Below, piece after piece: positions 1 to 9,255 of a stretch of 64,000 bases of DNA. The stretch's first letter is position 1. Every line of letters starts with the position of its first letter. The notes beneath the pieces are model-generated. The model searched no databases, was not told the origin of the DNA, and was given only the letters and a program-made list of their open reading frames with translations. Location: positions 50,656,909 to 50,720,908 of the forward strand of contig CM034547.1 of assembly GCA_020055645.1 (NCBI GenBank), given 5' to 3'. This DNA is from Tomocerus qinae (lineage: Eukaryota; Arthropoda; Collembola; Entomobryomorpha; Tomoceridae). Both the position numbers and the translations under genes were made by a program.

Positions 1-331
1 CGATGAAACATAAATTCAAAATAAATTTAGTAGAAGCGGAGTGAAATATTTTATACCATCATTCTAACAATTTATAGGAAACGCAATTTAACTTTTTAAT
101 GCCCGTTTTTCACTTTGACTATCAAAATGAAGACAAAGTGAGCGTACGGCATCTCAGTAACCAATGGACCGATTTGCCCGAAAATCAATAGAGATCGTCA
201 CCAGTCCATAGGTATGGTTTTTGCCAAGTTTAATTAATATCCGTCATTGCATTCGAAAGTTATCGTGGGTACGGACGGACGGACGGACAGACTGTGCGAT
301 TCTATAAGCTGCCTTATTCAGGCGAGCTAAA
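1..331 (+). mobile_element. A arm of satellite-bearing element (partial, left-truncated by window)
   Basis: This non-coding unit recurs in the window at 541-957, about 2420-2850, 28695-29112 and 29820-30249 (+), and inverted at 2895-3310 and 30250-30640. It carries a conserved stretch containing TGAAGACAAAGTGAGCG, then a GGAC microsatellite, then an end reading CTGTGCGATTCTATAAGCT followed by a small hairpin (GCCT...AGGC) and GAGCTAA. The terminal hairpin next to CTAA resembles Helitron/Helentron 3' ends, but that assignment is inference. No coding capacity is seen. Confidence 0.7.
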
Positions 332-540
332 ATTGATTAATATTGACTATTAAAATCAACAGAAAATCAAAATAGATTGATATTGACTATTAAGATAAAC
401 AAAAAATCAAAATTGACTAATGCTGAGTATCAAAATAAACAAAAAATCAAAGTTGATTAATATTGAGTATCACAATCAAAAGAAAATCACAATCGGTTAA
501 TATTGACTATCATAATGAAAAGCAATTCGAAAAATGTAAA
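332..540 (+). repeat. ~40-bp AT-rich satellite, + orientation
   Basis: Diverged tandem copies of a roughly 40-bp unit containing TTAATATTGACTATTAAAATC and AATCAAAATAGA-type segments. Short open frames here are artefacts of the repeat. The same satellite lies between the B and A ends of the family at 1863-2420, 3311-3870 (inverted), 29330-29820 and 30640-31000 (inverted). Confidence 0.75.
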
Positions 541-957
541 TTTGACTATCAATTTGAATATAAACGCAAAATAGATTTATTTCCGTCCTATAATAGGTAT
601 TATCGGGTTTTATTTACTTTATTATTAAATCTTAAATTTGGTCGAAGCGGCATTTAATATTTTGTACTATCCCGCTAACAATCCATAGGAAGCACAATTG
701 AACTTTTAATGTCCATTTAATGCCACATTTTCATTTTGACTATGAAAATGAAGACAAAGTGAGCGCGCGGCATCTCAGCAACCTATGGACCAATGTGGTT
801 CATTTTCAATAGGCTTTGTCACAGGTCCATAGGTAATGTTTTTGCCAAGTTTAGTTGAAATCCATCAATGTCTTCAAAAGTTATCGTGTAAACGGACGGA
901 CGGACGGACGGACGGACGGACTGTGCGATTCTATAAGCTGCCTTATCAGGCGAGCTA
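541..957 (+). mobile_element. A arm of satellite-bearing element
   Basis: Second copy of the A arm. It is very similar to 2420-2850: both give nearly the same 64-residue spurious ORF (463-657 and 2365-2559). It ends in an expanded GGAC microsatellite (about six units) and the GGCGAGCTAA terminus at 957. Non-coding. Confidence 0.7.
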
Positions 958-1740
958 ATAACGAATCTGTTTCAAGTTGTCTTGAATTTAACAGTCAATA
1001 TTAATATATTTTCATTATGTATTGACTTTAATAGTCAATATTAATATATTTTCATTATGTATTGACTCTGATAGTCAATATTAATATATTTTCATTATGT
1101 ATGCTTTTGTTAGCCAATATTAACAAATTTTCATTATGTATTGATTTTGATAGTCAATATTAATATATTTTGATTTTGTATTGATTATGATAATCAACAG
1201 AAATTTGATTTTAATAGTCAACATTAATAAATTTTGATTTTGCATTGATTATGATAATCAAATTTCTGTTGATTTTCATAGTCAATATTAATCAATTTTG
1301 ATTTTCTGTTGATTTTCATAGTCAATATTAATCAATTTTGATTTTCTGTTGATTTTCATAGTCAATATTAATCAATTTTGATTTTCTGTTGATTTTCATA
1401 GTCAACAGTAATCAATTTTAATTTACTGTGGATTTTCATAGTCAACATTAATTAGTTTTGATTTTCTGTTTATTTTCATAGTCAACAGTAATCAATTTTA
1501 ATTTTCTGTTGATTTTCCCAATCAAAAATTATCAATTTTGATTTTCTGTTGATTTTGCCAATCAACAATTATCAATTTTGATTTTCTGTTGATTTTCCCA
1601 ATCAACAATTATCAATTGATTTTCTGTTGATTTTCTTAATCAACTATTATCAACTTTAGTTTTCTGTTAATTTTCCTAATCAACAATTATTAATTTTGTT
1701 ACTTTGTTGATTTTTCAAATAATATTGCTTCGTTTCCTCA
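958..1740 (-). repeat. ~40-bp satellite, inverted orientation
   Basis: About 780 bp of the same satellite read on the other strand (units with ATAGTCAATATTAATC and TTTTGATTTTCTGTTGA). The unit changes gradually: a TATTTTCATTATGTATTGA subtype comes first, then the standard unit. Because it abuts an A arm in the opposite orientation, this stretch can fold back on 332-540. No gene. Confidence 0.75.
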
Positions 1741-1790
1741 TAATATCAATGTCTGAATTTTTAATATGTCGTAGCTGCATATATATATAA

Positions 1791-2850
1791 CCTACGGCAA
1801 GCCGTAACAGAAGCTCGCCTGAGTGAAGGGGACCGTGTACACAGTTTTAATAGAATAATAGAAGCAGGTTTATTTTCATATTTATTGGTTAATATTGAGT
1901 ATCAAAGTCAAAATGTATGAATGTTGACCATCAAAGTCAATAGAAATTCAAAGCAGATTAACGTTGACTATGAAAATCAACAGAAACTCAAAATAGATTA
2001 ATCCTGACAATGAAAATCAACAGAAAATCAAAATTGATTAATGTTGACTATTAAAATCAACAGAAAATCAAAATAGATTAATATTGACTATTAAAATCAA
2101 CATAAAATCAAAATAAGAATAACATTGACTATTAAAATCAACCTAAAATCAAAATAGTTTAATACTGACATTGAAAATCAACAGATAATCAAAATAGATT
2201 AATATTGACTATTAAAATCAACATAAAATCAAAATAGATTAATATTGACTATTAAAATCAACATAAAATCAAAATAGATTGATATTGACTATTAAAATAA
2301 ACAAAAAATCAAAATTGTCTAATATTGAGTATCAAAATAGACAAAAAATCAATGTTGATTAATATTGAGTATGAAAATCAAAAGAAAATCAAAATCGATT
2401 AATATGTACTATCATAATGAAAAGCAATTCGAAAAATGTAAATTTGACAATCAATTTGCATATAAATGCGAAATAGATTTATTTCCGTCCTATAATAGGT
2501 ACTATCCGGTTTTATTTACTTTATTATTAAATCTTAAATTTGGTCGAAGCGGCATTTAATATTTTGTACTATCGCGCTAACAATCCGTTGGAAGCACAAT
2601 TGAACTTCTAATGTCCCTTTAATGCCATATTTTCTTTTTGACTATCAAAATGAAGACAAAGTGAGCGCGCGGCATCTCAGCAACCTATGGATCAATGTGG
2701 TTCATTTTCAATAGGCTTTGTCACAGGTCCGTAGGCAATGTTTTTGCCAAGTTTAGTTGAAATCCATCAATGTCTTCAAAAGTTATCGGATAAACGGACG
2801 GACGGACGGACTGTGCGATTCTATAAGCTGCCTTTTCAGGCGAGCTAATA
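1791..2850 (+). mobile_element. Complete B-satellite-A element, copy 1
   Basis: The B end (1791-1862) starts CCTACGGCAAGCCGTAAC and includes AGAAGCTCGCCTGAGT. Satellite follows to about 2420, then the A arm to 2850 ending TCAGGCGAGCTA. AGCTCGCCTGA near the B end is the reverse complement of TCAGGCGAGCT at the A end, so the element has short inverted repeats at or near its ends plus an internal satellite. Helentron-derived non-autonomous elements (HINE/DINE type) have this kind of architecture; membership is inferred. No protein is encoded. Confidence 0.65.
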
Positions 2851-2892
2851 AAGACTCAATTCTGAAAGTTTGATCAAAATCCGTACGTTCGG

Positions 2893-4083
2893 TTTTAGCT
2901 CGCCTGAGGAAGCGAGCTTATAGAACCGCACAGTCTGTCCGTACGTCCGTCCGTACGTCCGTCCGTCCCCACGATAACTTTCGAAAGCAAAGGCGGATAT
3001 TGACCAAACTTGGCAAAAACAATGCCTATGGGCCACTGACGATCCCTATTGAATTTGAAGTAAATCGGTCCATTGGTTGCTGAGATACCGCGCGCTCACT
3101 TTGTCTTCATTTTGATAGTCAAAGTGAAAATTTGGCATTAAATGGACATTAAAAAGTTCAATGGCGTTTCCTATAAATTGTTAGCGGGATAGTATAAAAT
3201 ATTTCACTCCGCTTCTACCAAATTTAAGATATAATAAAGCAAATCAAACCGGAAAATAACTATTAGAGGACAGAAATAAATCTATTTCGCATTTGTATTC
3301 AATTATATAGTCAAACTTGCATTTTTCGAATTCCTATTGATTTTGATAAACAATATTGACCGATTTTGATTCCCTTTTGATTTTCATAGTCAATATTAAT
3401 TAATTTTGATTTTCTGTTAATTTTAATACTCAATACTAACTAATTTTGATTTTCTGTTGATTTTCATAGTCAACGTTAATCAATTTTGATTTTCTGTTGA
3501 TTTTAATAGTCAGCATTAATAAATTTTGATTCCCTTCTGATTTTCATAGTCAACATTAATCAATTTTGATTTTTTGTTGATTTTCATTGCCAAAATTGAT
3601 CAATTTTGATTTTCTGTTGATTTTCATAGTCAACATTATTCAATTTTGATTTTCTGTTGATTTTCATAGTCAACATTAATCAATTTTGATTTTTTGTTGA
3701 TTTTCATAGCCAACATTAATCCATTTTGATTTTCTGTTGATTTTCAGTCAACAATTATCAATTTTGATTGTATGTTGATTTTTCAAGTGATATAGCTTCG
3801 TTTCCCTATAATATCAATGTCTGAATTTTTAATATGTCGTAGCTATATATATAAAGACTCAGTTCCAAAAGTTTGATCAAAATCCGTACGCTCGGTTTTC
3901 TGTTACGTGCGAGTACTTTTCGTCTACCAAAATGTGTACACGGCAACCTTTACTCAGGCGAGCTTCTGTTACGGCTTGCTGTAGGTTTTTTGTGTTACGT
4001 GCGAGTACTTTTCGTCTACCAAAATGTGCACACGGTAACCTTTAATCAGGCGAGCTTCTGTTACGGCTTGCTGTAGGTTTTTA
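2893..4083 (-). mobile_element. Complete B-satellite-A element, copy 2 (inverted)
   Basis: Mirror image of copy 1. The A terminus starts at about 2895 (TTTTAGCTCGCCTGAGG), the A arm runs to about 3310, satellite to about 3870, then the B end. The B end is tandemly duplicated with a 92-bp period: the GTTACGTGCGAG motif recurs at 3902 and 3994. The A ends of copies 1 and 2 face each other across about 45 bp, making a ~2.3-kb imperfect palindrome. ORFs at 3873-4076 and 2845-3036 are repeat artefacts. Confidence 0.65.
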
Positions 4084-4836
4084 TAATAAAGTAAATAAAA
4101 CCAGAAAATAACCATTATAGGACGGAAAGAAACTTATTTCGCATTTATATTCCATAGTTAAAGTCTTTCTTCGTATATGTTTATATTCAAATTGATAGCC
4201 AAATTTAAATTTTTCGTATTCCTTTTTATTTTGATAGCCAATAATAACCGATTTTGATTTTCTGTTGATTTTGATACATAATATTAATTAATTTTGATTT
4301 TCTATTGCCTATTATAGTCAACATTAATTTATTTTGATTTTCTGTTAGCTATGATAGTCAGAATAAATCAAATTCGAATTTCTGTTGATTTTCATAGTCA
4401 ACATTAATTAATTTTGATTTTCTATTGCTTATTATAGTAAACAGTAACCTTTTTTGATTTTCTGTTAATTTTGATAGTCGGTATAAATCAAATTTGAATT
4501 TCTGTTGATTTTCATAGTCAACATTATTTTGTTTTGATTTTCTGTTGGTTTTGATAGTTTTTATTTTGGATTATGAATTATGCTAATCTAATTTGAATTG
4601 GTGTTCACTTAATTAACGAAAATCATAATGAACACGGTCACTTTTACTCAGGCGAGCTTCTGTTACGGCTTGCTGTAGGTTTTTATTTTGAGCTATTATC
4701 AATATTAATCTAATTTGACTTACTTTTCATTTTAATAATCAAAATAAATTTATTTCTACTATTATTCTACCTAAAATGTACACACTGTTCCCTTTTGATC
4801 AGGCGAGCTTCTGTTACGGCTTGCTGTAGGTTTTGG
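4084..4836 (-). repeat. Further satellite with two extra B ends
   Basis: Inverted-orientation satellite continues. B-end modules (GGCGAGCTTCTGTTACGGC...) lie at 4631-4685 and 4780-4834, separated by ordinary satellite. This looks like partial tandem duplication or repeated truncated insertion of the same family. No coding region. Confidence 0.6.
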
Positions 4837-5382
4837 AAGTAGTGTCTAAATAATATTCTTTACCTGCCTGTCAATTTTGAAGCAGATCGGATGAGTAGTT
4901 TCGGAGCTATAGTTGTCATGCCAAACGACCTCCCCAAAAATTTCCACTCACGATAATTTCGAAACGACGCATTTTCAAAAAAAGTATATTTCTGAAAAAT
5001 CACGTTTCATAAAGTACTTTTAGCTGCCAATAAGTTTGAAACCGAAATTCGAAAATGAGTTGGAGGCCTTACACATTTCTATGATTCCAACACCAATGTA
5101 TGCATCAATCATTACATTATATGACTTACTTTACCTGAGTATCGCATTCAACATTGTATTAATCACTGTCGGCTGTCTTTACATACGATTTCTGTGGTCC
5201 GCAAACAGGGATTAATTTGGCGGCTCTTTTTGCAATTCATCTATTGCTCTAGCTATGGCTATGATGCATCATCATTTATATAATCGTGTTGTTCGAGTTG
5301 CGCGGTAGAATTCGGTATGTCGGTATGTATGTACCATCGTGTGTTAATTTGCCGCTCTGATAACGCAGCTAAGCAGAACCCA
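4837..5382. other. Unassigned spacer
   Basis: AT-rich sequence between the satellite cluster and the Bel/Pao relic. I see no gene, RNA or clear repeat. Confidence 0.5.
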
Positions 5383-5413
5383 GTTTTAGCTCGCCTGAAT
5401 AAGGCAGCTTGAG
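5383..5413 (-). repeat. Solo A-terminus fragment at the gag relic break
   Basis: TTTTAGCTCGCCTGAATAAG plus GCAGCTT matches the extreme end of the A arm. It sits exactly where gag similarity stops, so it marks the truncation point of the Bel/Pao copy. Confidence 0.55.
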
Positions 5414-6055
5414 TATAATTTGCATCCGTGATTTGGATATTTTTAAATAACTTAGCAGGTTCTTCTTTCAGCAACCCCTTCAAATATTGAAGTTTTTGAG
5501 CTCCAGAAAGTTTTGAGTTGTTATACACAGATGCAAGGAAAAGATCTTGGAAACTTAACCAATCTTGAACTTCTCCATTGAACATCGGCATTTCCAACTT
5601 TGGTAATTTTATATCTGCATTTCCTACAGATTTTTCATTATTGTTAGGGGTAGGCAGAGTAGATTTCATGTCACAAAGCTTTTCAAATGCAGTTTGCAAT
5701 TTCTCTTGCGTCGCAACTAAATCTGGCTCTTTTTTTTAAACTCATCATCTGTGGCAGCCTCTGCACTACATTTTCGCAATAAATTTTAGGCCTCTTGCTT
5801 CAATTGCTGTATTTCTTTCTCCAAGGCATCAATTTTTGATTTTGTTAGTAGGTTGATGTCATTAAATGCAGATAAAGACACTTCAATACGGCGAACATCC
5901 GTTTTGAGGGCCCGTAGATTGCGCAGGACGATATCCATTTTGTTTCTTGAATTTTCTGTCTTCACCAAATAAAACTCAAAATTCCAATTAGTAGGTGTCG
6001 GCCAACGAAGTATTTGAAATACTTTATTTGTTTTTATATTTTTGTTATTGGTCAA
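5414..6055 (-). pseudogene. Truncated Bel/Pao retrotransposon gag (DUF1759-like)
   Basis: The frame from 5699 has the Pao-family gag segment: LPKLEMPMFNGEVQDWLSF, then a VYNNSKLSGAQKLQYLKG block of the kind seen in DUF1759 retrotransposon gag proteins. An upstream frame (6055-5786) gives a coiled-coil N-terminus rich in Leu/Lys/Glu (NLRALKTDVRRIEVSLSAF). The two frames are interrupted near 5700-5790, and similarity ends at 5413 at a foreign repeat end. No protease, reverse transcriptase or integrase follows, so this is a dead, 3'-truncated copy. Its primer-binding site (6469-6484) matches that of the intact LTR element at 22961. Confidence 0.75.
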
Positions 6056-6468
6056 CTTACCCTACCGCTACAAGATTCCAAATGATGAAGTTTTGCAAAA
6101 ATTCAATCTTGAGGGCGATGATATCCAATCCCAGATTTAATAGCTTACTTCTTAATCCTTAGTAGTAATCCACAGCAACGACCATTGACCAGAATCCACA
6201 ATTTGTTCCGAACTCAGCAACAAACTTCGGACAGCAATCAAACAGTGACGAAAATTGACAGGATCCAAACTCTTGACCTGTGCTAGGCAACCAAACAGCA
6301 ACACTTCAGACAGCAAACAAAAGACTTGATCCTCTTCTGGCAAGCAAGTCTTCTGCTCCGATGAATGACTGATGACTGACACCAATATCTTGATTTTCTT
6401 GCTAATTTTTGGCGCACCAAAAGGAATTCCTCAACAATAAAAACACGAAAAGTTCAGATATGTTATAT
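6056..6468 (-). other. 5' untranslated leader of the Bel/Pao relic
   Basis: This lies between the primer-binding site and the first gag frame on the - strand. The 77-residue ORF at 6152-6385 has no recognisable domain and is probably chance. Confidence 0.4.
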
Positions 6469-6484
6469 CCGGCTCGAAGGACCA
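6469..6484 (-). other. Primer-binding site of Bel/Pao relic
   Basis: Reads TGGTCCTTCGAGCCGG on the - strand, immediately next to a TGTTG...CAACA-bounded block. The same 16 bases follow the 5' LTR of the intact element at 22961-22976. The TGG start is expected for pairing with a tRNA CCA end; the tRNA is not identified. Confidence 0.75.
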
Positions 6485-7072
6485 TGTTGGTGTGTGTGTG
6501 TTGAGGGTTAATTGGTTTATGCCTTTATACAATCTAATATGGAATGTCCAAAAATATGATTGTATTTATGAGTTCCTGCCTAAGGTGTGTAGTGTAATGT
6601 AATTACAAAATGACAACTGATATTCAATTATAGACGTTAGTAGAATAATTCCAGGGAAAACACTGATGAAAACTACTAAACACACTATATTTAAATTCAA
6701 TAAAATAGTAATTTTACAGAAGACAATTTTACACCTTATCGCGAGACAATTTTAGACAGAACTAACACACCATACAAAGTACGACTGTTTACTAAAACTT
6801 CTTGCCATACAAAATTCCTGTGTGTGCCATAAGCTTTAATTCGCAACCATTGATAAATAGATAAATAGTAGTGTGCTTAAGGTTCCTATTATTTCATGAG
6901 CGGGAAAATTTAAAATTTGGTCATTTACATTGAAATTTGCACCAGAATACTCACTAGCTTTATTATTATAAACAGGACCTAGGTCCTGAGACCGGCTAGT
7001 GTATGTATAATTGCTATCAGCTATCTCACGGTTCGGCTTACCTCACAATCACAACACTCACACACGGCAACA
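6485..7072 (-). mobile_element. Probable LTR of the Bel/Pao relic
   Basis: On the - strand this begins TGTTGCCGTGTG and ends CACACCAACA directly against the primer-binding site, the layout of a 5' LTR. A TATAAA-like box lies near 6519-6533 (- strand). The outer boundary is uncertain: 7214 is also possible, because 7149-7214 on the + strand shows TATAAAA, AATAAA and a CACAACA end. Confidence 0.45.
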
Positions 7073-8213
7073 TTCTAGAATTTTCAAGTTTTCTCTCATG
7101 CTCTTTTGCCACATTCTGTATGGGCTGATTCCTGTCTTCTCTTTTTCCCTATAAAAGCTAAGCTTGAAGCTGTTCAATAAAATTCAATTCCAGTCACCAG
7201 TTCGTCTCACACAACAATTACACGGTTTACTGTTCTTATTTTATCATTACAATTTTTGCGGTTGTTTTGTTTGTTATTGTCTAACTATTTTGTTTCGAAA
7301 CGGTAATAATATTTAATAAGGTCATACGACAGACACGATCAACGATAAACTGTCTTTGGCCTTGGCCTTTATAATAATATTTGAAAGCCTCTGACTTATC
7401 TCTAACTAGTTTAAATTTAAATCAAAAATTGCTGATAGCAGCCAGCAGCGCAGGAGAAGGTGAGTTGGGTTGAGTGATTAACAGCAAAAATATTTTTGTG
7501 TTTAATTCTATAATATTTTACAAATTATTATTATTTTGTATTTACATTTACAATGATGAATGAATTCAATTTATAGGTATATGTAGGCGCTAGGCTTTAA
7601 AAAACTGAGGGCCACTGGAACTAGATCTTATGAACCGGGATTCAGGATCAAGGATTGATAAATCTTTTAACCAACAATAAATGACAAAGTGGACTATCGG
7701 CTGTCGGCGAAGTTCATAAATCGTGTCGATTACACAGTTTCCAGTATCCTATAATATACACTGTCAATCCAACATCGTATTAGAAAAGGTTGACAGTTGA
7801 AGGTATGTTCATTTTTATTTTTGGTTTTATAATTTAATAGATGAGTCTCACAATAGTCACAATGGACCAGTTGGCTATTCACGCATCACCCCATTAGCCG
7901 AATTAAAAAGATAGACCGTAGCCGAGTTACGGTCCGCCGCAGTGTCCATAAACCATTAGGCTATATATTACGTTTGTTAGTTTAAATTTTATTAGGTTAG
8001 GTTAGGTTAGGTCGTAAAAGAAGAAAATAGTGACTGGCTTTAAAATACTTAGGGCTATAATATTATGAACCTCGTCTCAGATTCTGAGGGCGCTGGTGGA
8101 AAAAAAACTCACTGGTAACCTGAAAAAATTCCCTGACGATCTAAAAAAATCCCTGAATTTTTTGATTGAAAAAAGGGGTTTTTAAGCCGTGTCCATTTTA
8201 CCCTGCATGAAAT
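7073..8213. other. Intergenic, no gene seen
   Basis: No convincing exon or RNA gene. It contains a possible LTR remnant (TATAAAA at about 7150, AATAAA at about 7178) and a short TTAGG run at 7992-8011. Confidence 0.5.
7992..8011 (+). repeat. Short (TTAGG)4 run
   Basis: Four perfect TTAGG units. TTAGG is the ancestral arthropod/insect telomere repeat, but a run this short may simply be a transposon end or chance. Confidence 0.7.
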
Positions 8214-8505
8214 TGACCCTTTCAGAGAAACTCATTTGGGCGGAAAAATGTAGGAATTTACATTGAAAGAGTACGGAGTTTGAAAGGTGTTTTGGTAAAA
8301 TGACTATAATTTGAGTTATAGACATCGTAGAAATTTGTGATTTACAGATATGCGAAACTGATTAAATTTGCCAACTTCCACTTGCTAACATATGCCACTT
8401 TACTCTTTGAGATCAAAAGTTACAGGCAGTTTTCTAAAAACTCCGTACTCTTTCAATGTAAATTCCTACATTTTTCCGCCCAAATGAGTTTCTCTGAAAG
8501 GGTCA
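8214..8505. mobile_element. Inverted-repeat element (68-bp arms)
   Basis: 8214-8281 is the apparently exact reverse complement of 8438-8505 (TGACCCTTTCAGAGAAACTC... / ...CTGAAAGGGTCA). The loop of about 156 bp has no coding content. MITE- or foldback-like; no target duplication identified. Confidence 0.7.
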
Positions 8506-9255
8506 GAATTAGCAACCATTTGGGCTGAAGTAAAGCTGAGGGGGAAATTTTAAAAATCGCGCCATGAATTACACAGGGGATACCAATACTCACTTTCAGG
8601 GCACCTAACCTAATTAAAACTATGACATTGATAGGTTAGGATTTACCCTCTGCTTTACTCGAGCCAAAATTTCGTTTGATGAATTAACAACCATTGGTAT
8701 TAGTATTGACCAGTACCAATGTATTAGTCGATTTCGGAGGGGGCAATGACGGCATATTGCTGCAAAAAATTTGGCTTATTTTGTTTAAAATGATCCAAAA
8801 ATAGCCTACAAATCACATACAATCGCACTAAGCGCGAAACTTTTTCGTATATTGAGAAAACATTTTCTTTTTTCTTGGATTTTAGGGGGACCATTTGCCC
8901 CCACAGTCCTCTAAACACAATCATGGTATTGATATTGTTCGAAACTCATTCTCCTCTCTTTTTTTCCTGCTTTTCTCCCTTTTCCCCGGACATGGGCAGT
9001 CACATTTACCCTCTATGACAATTTTTGCTAGTTACCTAGCAACATCCCCACTCCCCACTCCCACACTCTCAGCAACTTGTGGCTGAGAGGGGTAAAGGGT
9101 TCCAAAGAAAATTCCCTGACCTTGAAAGTAGAATTAGAATATAATAATTAATTGTGTACCCGTGTTTTCCTTGGCCTTGGAGACGTTTTGCCCCCACGTG
9201 ATGTCTATTAATACAGTAATATTACCAATGATTTTATGAATAGGCACTGACCAAG
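8506..9255. promoter_or_regulatory. AHSA1 upstream region
   Basis: This is the 750 bp upstream of the AHSA1 start. Visible elements are a CACGTG E-box near 9196 and a GAAAATTC inverted pair near 9107 followed by GAA steps, which is a poor partial heat-shock element. No TATA box is obvious. Promoter status is inferred only from position. Confidence 0.35.

Noticed and set aside
463..657. 64-aa ORF with a near-identical partner at 2365-2559
   Set aside because: Both lie in satellite/A-arm repeats; similarity reflects DNA copies, not protein conservation.
1..4836. CRISPR-like array
   Set aside because: Repeats are directly adjacent and diverged, with no unique spacers, in a eukaryotic genome.
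7992..8011. Telomere or internal telomere relic
   Set aside because: Only four TTAGG units; too short to support a former chromosome end.
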